A DNA stretch of 8,695 bases. It comes from Caulobacteraceae bacterium. Its GTDB lineage: Bacteria; Pseudomonadota; Alphaproteobacteria; Caulobacterales; Caulobacteraceae. Shown in pieces: positions 5,833 to 8,695 of this stretch. Location of the stretch: contig JADZBR010000001.1 in NCBI GenBank assembly GCA_020852035.1, forward strand, positions 1-8,695, read 5' to 3'. The notes beneath the pieces were generated by a model. That model was not told where the DNA came from. It saw nothing but the letters and a program-made list of their open reading frames with translations, and did no database searches. Every line of letters begins with the position of its first letter. Positions within the stretch are counted from its first letter, which is position 1. The position numbers and the translations under genes were made by a program.

Positions 5833-7351
5833 TTTCCTTTTTCAAGGCGTCGAGAGACGCAAAATACCTGAAAATTGAACCAGTTAGCGGCGTTCGAAAC
5901 CCCTCATTTCGGCTGTATGTGAGACGCTGCGGGAAGGCGAGTTTGAGCAGCACGCGGCGGTCCGCCGGATCGCCAGAAGTCCAAAGAACAGAAGGGTTTG
6001 CGAGGAATTTGACTGCCGTTCGAACTGCTCGCGTCAGGTCTGGCTTCTTCTCGCCTTCGCGGTTCACCTGATCGGTCAGTTCGGCGCGCCGCATCTCCAG
6101 CGATCGCAGCTTCCGCTCATAGGCGGCGACGACCGTTTCCTGTTCCGTTTCGACGATCCGATCCGTCAGCTGGTCGATACTGCGCTCGATCTTGGCGAGT
6201 TCCTGCCGTGCGGCTTCCACGAGGCGCTTGCCGGATGCGACGTGCTTCTCCCAATGAACCATGATCGCTTCCTTCGCGAAGGCGATGACGCCAGGCGAAG
6301 GGGCCAGGTGCTCGACGAGCTGAGCGAACTCGCCCTCGATTTTCTCTTGCGGGATCGACTTCCGGTAGTCCGGGCACCGCTGAGATTTGTCCGGGCAGAG
6401 GTAGTAGGCATAGAGCTTGCCGGTGGAGCTCTTCGAATAGCAGGCGGTGAGCGGCGTTCCGCATTGGCAAAGGACGCTGCCGCGCAGGGGGAAGGGCTCC
6501 TGATCCGGCGTACGGGGCCGGAACTTCGCGCGGCCCGCCAGCTTGTCCTGGATCGCCTTGTGGGTCGCGAGCGAGATCAGCGGCTCGTGCCTTGCCGGGA
6601 CCATGTGGATGTCCCAGCCGGGATGGTCGATGAAGCCCGCGTAGAAGGCCCGCTCCAGAATCTGGCGCACGTGCGAGAAGGCGATCCGGCCGTGCCGGTC
6701 TCTGGGAAACTCCGGGCGGGATTCGAAGAAGCGCAGAACATCGGCCTGCGTCGAAAAGCGATCCGAGGCGAAGCCTTCGAGCCCTTCCTGGACGACCGAG
6801 GCCAGAGGTTCGTCACGGACGCAGACCTTCCCGTTGCTCTTCTCCCGGACGTAGCGATAGCCGATCGGAATCGCGAATGGCCACCAGCCATTGCGGGCTC
6901 GGCTCGCCATGCGGCTCAGGGTCTGGTCCCGGTTGTGGTCGCGGGCGTGCTGCGCGACGCTCGCGCGAATGTTCTCGACCAGCTTCAGGTCCGAGGTCTC
7001 GCCGAATTCCATGCTGCGCGAGATCAGCCGGCCGCCGGCTTCGGCAAGCGAGGCGCGCAGCTGCCAGTGGCTCAGCACGTCCCGCGCCCAGCGGTCGATG
7101 TCGTCGACGATGACGAAGTAGCCGACCTTGCGGTGCTTCCGGAGGAAGGCGAGCATCGCCTGCATGCCGGGCCGTTCGGTTACGCCGCCGGTCTTCTTGT
7201 CGTAGAAGACCTGATCGACGACGAGGCCCTGCATCCGCGCAAAATCGCGGCAGGCGCGCTCCTGGGAATTTAGGCCGTCTCCACGCGCATCCTGCGCTTT
7301 GCTGGAGACGCGACAATAGATCACGGCCCGTTCCTGGGTCTCTCCTTTCAT
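5783..7351 (-). CDS. Large serine recombinase (site-specific integrase)
   Basis: This 522-residue protein has a resolvase-type catalytic domain (about 8-150) with YCRVSS (12-17; Arg14 and Ser16 as predicted active-site Arg and nucleophile) and DDIDRWARD (83-91; conserved arginines 87 and 90). A Recombinase domain follows (about 155-280), then a zinc-ribbon-like region (295-326; Cys295, Cys297, Cys319, Cys326) and a charged coiled-coil segment (about 365-432). Such enzymes integrate and excise phages and islands through short att sites. ATG 7351 has a strong AAGGAGG (7356-7362 on the - strand) four bases upstream. The body ends near residue 506; the last 16 residues, MARPERFERPTLRFVV, are antisense translation of the tRNA, and the TGA is in its anticodon stem. 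G+C content is visibly lower than in the left-hand genes, consistent with transfer. The domains are complete, so activity is plausible. Confidence 0.93.
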   Translation of the reverse strand: MKGETQERAVIYCRVSSKAQDARGDGLNSQERACRDFARMQGLVVDQVFYDKKTGGVTERPGMQAMLAFLRKHRKVGYFVIVDDIDRWARDVLSHWQLRASLAEAGGRLISRSMEFGETSDLKLVENIRASVAQHARDHNRDQTLSRMASRARNGWWPFAIPIGYRYVREKSNGKVCVRDEPLASVVQEGLEGFASDRFSTQADVLRFFESRPEFPRDRHGRIAFSHVRQILERAFYAGFIDHPGWDIHMVPARHEPLISLATHKAIQDKLAGRAKFRPRTPDQEPFPLRGSVLCQCGTPLTACYSKSSTGKLYAYYLCPDKSQRCPDYRKSIPQEKIEGEFAQLVEHLAPSPGVIAFAKEAIMVHWEKHVASGKRLVEAARQELAKIERSIDQLTDRIVETEQETVVAAYERKLRSLEMRRAELTDQVNREGEKKPDLTRAVRTAVKFLANPSVLWTSGDPADRRVLLKLAFPQRLTYSRNEGFRTPLTGSIFRYFASLDALKKEMARPERFERPTLRFVV

Positions 7352-7370
7352 CCATCCTCCTTGCGCCGTC

Positions 7371-7607
7371 TCAGGCGGCGTCGTTGTAAGTTTTCTTCAA
7401 TGAATTCAATTCCAACTGTACCTCATTGGCCGGCTCAAAGCCGCCAAAATCCGCTGGCTTTCCACATCCTGACTCCGTGCCCGCGCGGCGGATTTCCTCG
7501 GCGACGATCAGCCCCATCGCGTTGTGCAGATAAAGGGCAAGGTCCAGATCGATCCCGAGCTCGTCCATGAAGGGACGGTAGCGGGCGATCTCGATGTCTG
7601 TGAGCAT
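7371..7607 (-). CDS. Small hypothetical protein upstream of the recombinase
   Basis: This is a 78-residue ORF beginning MLTDIEIARYRPFMDELGID. I do not recognise the family. The first half is acidic and looks helical (about 3-42: a DELGIDLDLALYLHNAMGL stretch followed by IVAEEIRRAG); the second half is less ordered and ends in a charged LKKTYNDAA. It has no membrane segment or signal peptide. It ends 19 bp before the recombinase start on the same strand, so the two are probably co-transcribed, and the recombinase ribosome site lies in that gap. The ribosome site for ATG 7607 is weak (GGG about ten bases upstream). Position and size would suit an accessory of the integrase such as a directionality factor, but nothing in the sequence shows this. 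The 3' half is AT-richer than its surroundings. Confidence 0.55.
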   Translation of the reverse strand: MLTDIEIARYRPFMDELGIDLDLALYLHNAMGLIVAEEIRRAGTESGCGKPADFGGFEPANEVQLELNSLKKTYNDAA

Positions 7608-7622
7608 GGCGCGTCTACCCGG

Positions 7623-7651
7623 CGCGAGCGGGCATGCCGCCCGCGCTCGCG
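7623..7651. repeat. Inverted repeat upstream of the 78-aa gene
   Basis: CGCGAGCG (7623-7630) and CGCTCGCG (7644-7651) are perfect inverted repeats of 8 bp with a 13-nt loop containing GGC/GCC. It lies 16 bp before the start of the 78-aa gene, so it would be in that gene's leader RNA. It could hide the ribosome site or bind a repressor. No T-tract follows on either strand. Confidence 0.45.
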
Positions 7652-7669
7652 GGTCTCCAAAAGGGTTGA

Positions 7670-7694
7670 ATTGTTACGGGAGCCTAGGGGCCAA
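7670..7694 (-). promoter_or_regulatory. Candidate promoter for the 78-aa gene and recombinase
   Basis: On the - strand, TTGGCC (7689-7694) and TAACAAT (7670-7676) are separated by 12 bp, a spacing seen in Caulobacter-type promoters. The -35-like box overlaps the edge of the 7690-7719 inverted repeat, which would allow control by a protein bound there. The matches are weak and this is a by-eye suggestion. Confidence 0.25.
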
Positions 7695-7719
7695 TCCCGC
7701 CCGTTTCGGGGGGATTGGC
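7690..7719. repeat. Long near-perfect inverted repeat
   Basis: GCCAATCCC (7690-7698) pairs with GGGATTGGC (7711-7719), and inside it CCCG (7700-7703) pairs with CGGG (7707-7710) around a TTT loop. That makes 13 base pairs with a single bulged G at 7699. A competing pairing exists between CCGTTT (7701-7706) and AAACGG (7729-7734). It lies in the 216-bp gap between two - strand genes. With no T-tract after it on either strand it fits an operator or a structured RNA element better than an intrinsic terminator. Confidence 0.55.
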
Positions 7720-7823
7720 GGCCCGGACAAACGGCGGGCGCGGAACTAGGAATTCTGTCCTAAGCTAACCTGTGTCCCATCCAAAAGTCCAGAGGAATCT
7801 TCAGTGTTTTCATAAAGCTACGG

Positions 7824-8357
7824 TCAGGCCGACACCTCCTCGTCGTCCAGGTCGTCGTCGATCCCGTAGAGACGCAGCAGGTAGTTCGGACACGGCACCC
7901 GCGGGCGCTCGCCTGCCGGTCGGGGGGCCGGCCGGCGATGGCGCGAGTCGTTGGCGGCTCTCACGCCCCACATCCGCGCCGGCACCGGATCGAGCAGCTT
8001 CAGAATCGTCGCAAACACCCGCACTCGCTCACGGGCCTCGACGCGCACATAGGGCACGACGTTCGGGGGGCAGGGCGTGTTCGCGAAATCGCGGAACCAG
8101 TAGGCGATCCCCTCGACCTCGAAGACGCTCATGTCGAGGAAGACGGGCTCGCCTTCGGCGTCGAACACCTGGCCGGGATAGTCGCGATAGGCGTCCGTCA
8201 GGAAACTGAGCCAGTGGTCGCGCGTGATCCGCATTGCGTAAGCGTGGGCGCGAACATCGCGAATGAACTCCCCGTCATCAAGCTCGTCGTCGGTGACGAG
8301 GCTTACGGTGAGGTAGCGGCAGAAGCCCTCGGTGAAGCATTGCGTGCAAAGGGGCAT
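7824..8357 (-). CDS. Hypothetical protein with N-terminal Cys cluster and acidic tail
   Basis: This 177-residue protein belongs to no family I recognise. It begins MPLCTQCFTEGFC, giving Cys4, Cys7 and Cys13, with two further cysteines in PCP contexts (96, 156), so metal binding is conceivable. The middle (about 14-130) reads like a folded alpha/beta domain rich in aromatic residues, including DHWLSFLTDAYRDYPGQVF (48-66) and YVRVEARERVRVFATIL (103-119). A basic, Pro-rich linker (about 138-155) leads to a very acidic end (IDDDLDDEEVSA). It has no signal peptide or membrane segment. G/C-ending codons and sensible composition favour this strand over the overlapping + strand frame. A GAGGAG-type ribosome site (8368-8374 on the - strand) is 10 bases before ATG 8357, within a tandem repeat. 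It is probably cargo of the integrated element. Confidence 0.65.
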   Translation of the reverse strand: MPLCTQCFTEGFCRYLTVSLVTDDELDDGEFIRDVRAHAYAMRITRDHWLSFLTDAYRDYPGQVFDAEGEPVFLDMSVFEVEGIAYWFRDFANTPCPPNVVPYVRVEARERVRVFATILKLLDPVPARMWGVRAANDSRHRRPAPRPAGERPRVPCPNYLLRLYGIDDDLDDEEVSA

Positions 8358-8361
8358 GGCG

Positions 8362-8381
8362 TCTGGTCTCCTCTGGTCTCA
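8362..8381. repeat. Tandem 10-bp direct repeat before the 177-aa gene
   Basis: TCTGGTCTCC (8362-8371) is followed directly by TCTGGTCTCA (8372-8381), identical at nine of ten positions. Read on the - strand it lies just upstream of ATG 8357 and includes the probable ribosome site. It may be a chance duplication or a small binding site. Confidence 0.5.
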
Positions 8382-8388
8382 GGCAGCA

Positions 8389-8418
8389 TTGACGCGAGGC
8401 TAGAAGAGCCGTCAGAAC
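8389..8418 (+). promoter_or_regulatory. Candidate promoter for the right-edge HTH gene
   Basis: TTGACGC (8389-8395) matches the Caulobacter -35 consensus TTGACGS exactly. GTCAGAAC (8411-8418) matches GCTANAWC at six of eight positions. The spacer is 15 bp, one longer than the usual 10-14. Transcription would begin about 50 bp before the GTG at 8476. Confidence 0.35.
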
Positions 8419-8475
8419 CCGCATCCGATCAGCCTAAGCAGAGCGCCAGGAAGAGCGCCCTTGCGCGGAGGCCAA

Positions 8476-8695
8476 GTGGCGGAACGCAAACAGAAAAACA
8501 GGCGCTACCGGAACGCAAAGATTTCCGAACATCGGCTGCGCCGCGTCGTCGAATGCTTCGCGCGGAGCATGACGGCCAAAGACGCGGCTAGGGCGACGCG
8601 GCTTTCCGAGCCGACAGTGAATGCGATCTATCAGCGTGTGCGCCGGCACATCGCGCTCTATGGGATGATCAACGTCGGGAACCTGACGCGAGCGC
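8476..8695 (+). CDS. Helix-turn-helix protein, possible IS1595-like transposase N-terminus (cut by window end)
   Basis: An open frame from GTG 8476 runs to the right edge without a stop (73 codons). GGAGG at 8467-8471, four bases upstream, supports this start; the frame is closed upstream by TAG at 8401-8403. The protein begins with a very basic stretch (AERKQKNRRYRN), then a helical HTH-like region (about 15-55: KISEHRLRRVV, TAKDAARATRLSEPTVNAIYQRVRRHI). The pattern of a basic start, an AA..T.LS..TVN..Y.R.R recognition helix and a following RHI resembles the HTH at the start of IS1595-family transposases. The DDE catalytic part would lie outside the window, so a stand-alone DNA-binding or regulatory protein is equally possible. 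The opposite-strand frame here is a shadow. Confidence 0.6.
   Translation, partial: MAERKQKNRRYRNAKISEHRLRRVVECFARSMTAKDAARATRLSEPTVNAIYQRVRRHIALYGMINVGNLTRA

Larger units (their letters stand above)
7608..7823. other. Intergenic control region inside the element
   Basis: These 216 bp lie between two - strand genes and contain no supported gene. They hold the two inverted repeats listed separately, a weak - strand promoter candidate, and a short TAGGA/TCCTA repeat near 7747-7762. The part from about 7741 to 7823 is AT-richer and has no feature I could identify; no clear terminator for the 177-aa gene was found. Confidence 0.5.

Noticed and set aside
6242..7273. 343-residue + strand open frame within the recombinase
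   Set aside because: It is an antisense shadow; the recombinase frame carries complete serine recombinase domains.
7623..7719. CRISPR-like or repeat array suggested by clustered repeats
   Set aside because: The repeats are inverted, not directly spaced, occur once each, and no cas-like genes are visible.
7690..7719. Intrinsic terminator for the 177-aa gene
   Set aside because: The stem is strong but no T-tract follows on the - strand and it lies more than 100 bp past the stop; operator or RNA structure fits better.
7938..8591. 217-residue + strand open frame opposite the 177-aa gene
   Set aside because: It overlaps the better-composed - strand gene and the start of the HTH gene, has no good start signal, and reads as antisense.
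8434..8649. 71-residue - strand open frame at the right edge
   Set aside because: It lies opposite the HTH gene, which has a ribosome site, candidate promoter and recognisable HTH pattern.
5833..8695. Second copy of the tRNA 3' end marking the right attachment site
   Set aside because: Scanning for TTCGAATC and the GGGCGCGCCA end in this stretch gave only short chance matches (for example near 5890), none with extended identity.

Overview
The window is high-GC DNA that looks alphaproteobacterial, most likely from the Caulobacterales (Caulobacter/Phenylobacterium type). This rests on the strong G/C third-position bias, quinone-type PyrD, gene-family resemblance, and a few sites resembling the Caulobacter TTGACG / GCTANAWC promoter. 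The genus is inference; no search was run.

Left part (1-5755) is ordinary dense chromosome. A DUF952 protein (start outside the window), pyrD and a membrane histidine kinase run on the + strand and look like one transcription unit. The kinase converges with a gamma-glutamyltransferase lipoprotein gene (ggt, - strand). ggt is divergent from a P1-family (DmpA/NylC-like) hydrolase across an 80-bp promoter region holding a small palindrome. Both divergent genes encode enzymes that mature by self-cleavage in front of a threonine nucleophile and attack unusual amide bonds, so a shared role in amino acid or peptide scavenging is possible but unproven.

At 5756-5832 lies a complete tRNA-Arg(ACG) with encoded CCA. 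It marks the probable left edge of an integrated element. From its 3' end rightwards G+C content drops visibly and a 522-aa large serine recombinase is encoded on the opposite strand, pointing at the tRNA. Its last 16 codons and its stop codon are the antisense of the tRNA itself. Upstream of it, in the same direction, are an unrecognised 78-aa ORF (19 bp away, probably co-transcribed), a 216-bp control region with two strong inverted repeats, and an unrecognised 177-aa Cys-containing protein with an acidic tail. At the right edge a + strand gene begins, encoding a basic helix-turn-helix protein resembling the N-terminus of an IS1595-like transposase; it is cut by the window end.

The most interesting part is 5756-8695: a tRNA-targeted serine-recombinase element whose cargo starts here and continues beyond the window. 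No second copy of the tRNA 3' end was seen, so the right boundary is not in view. I found no convincing complete novel system, only the integration module and two unrecognised genes.
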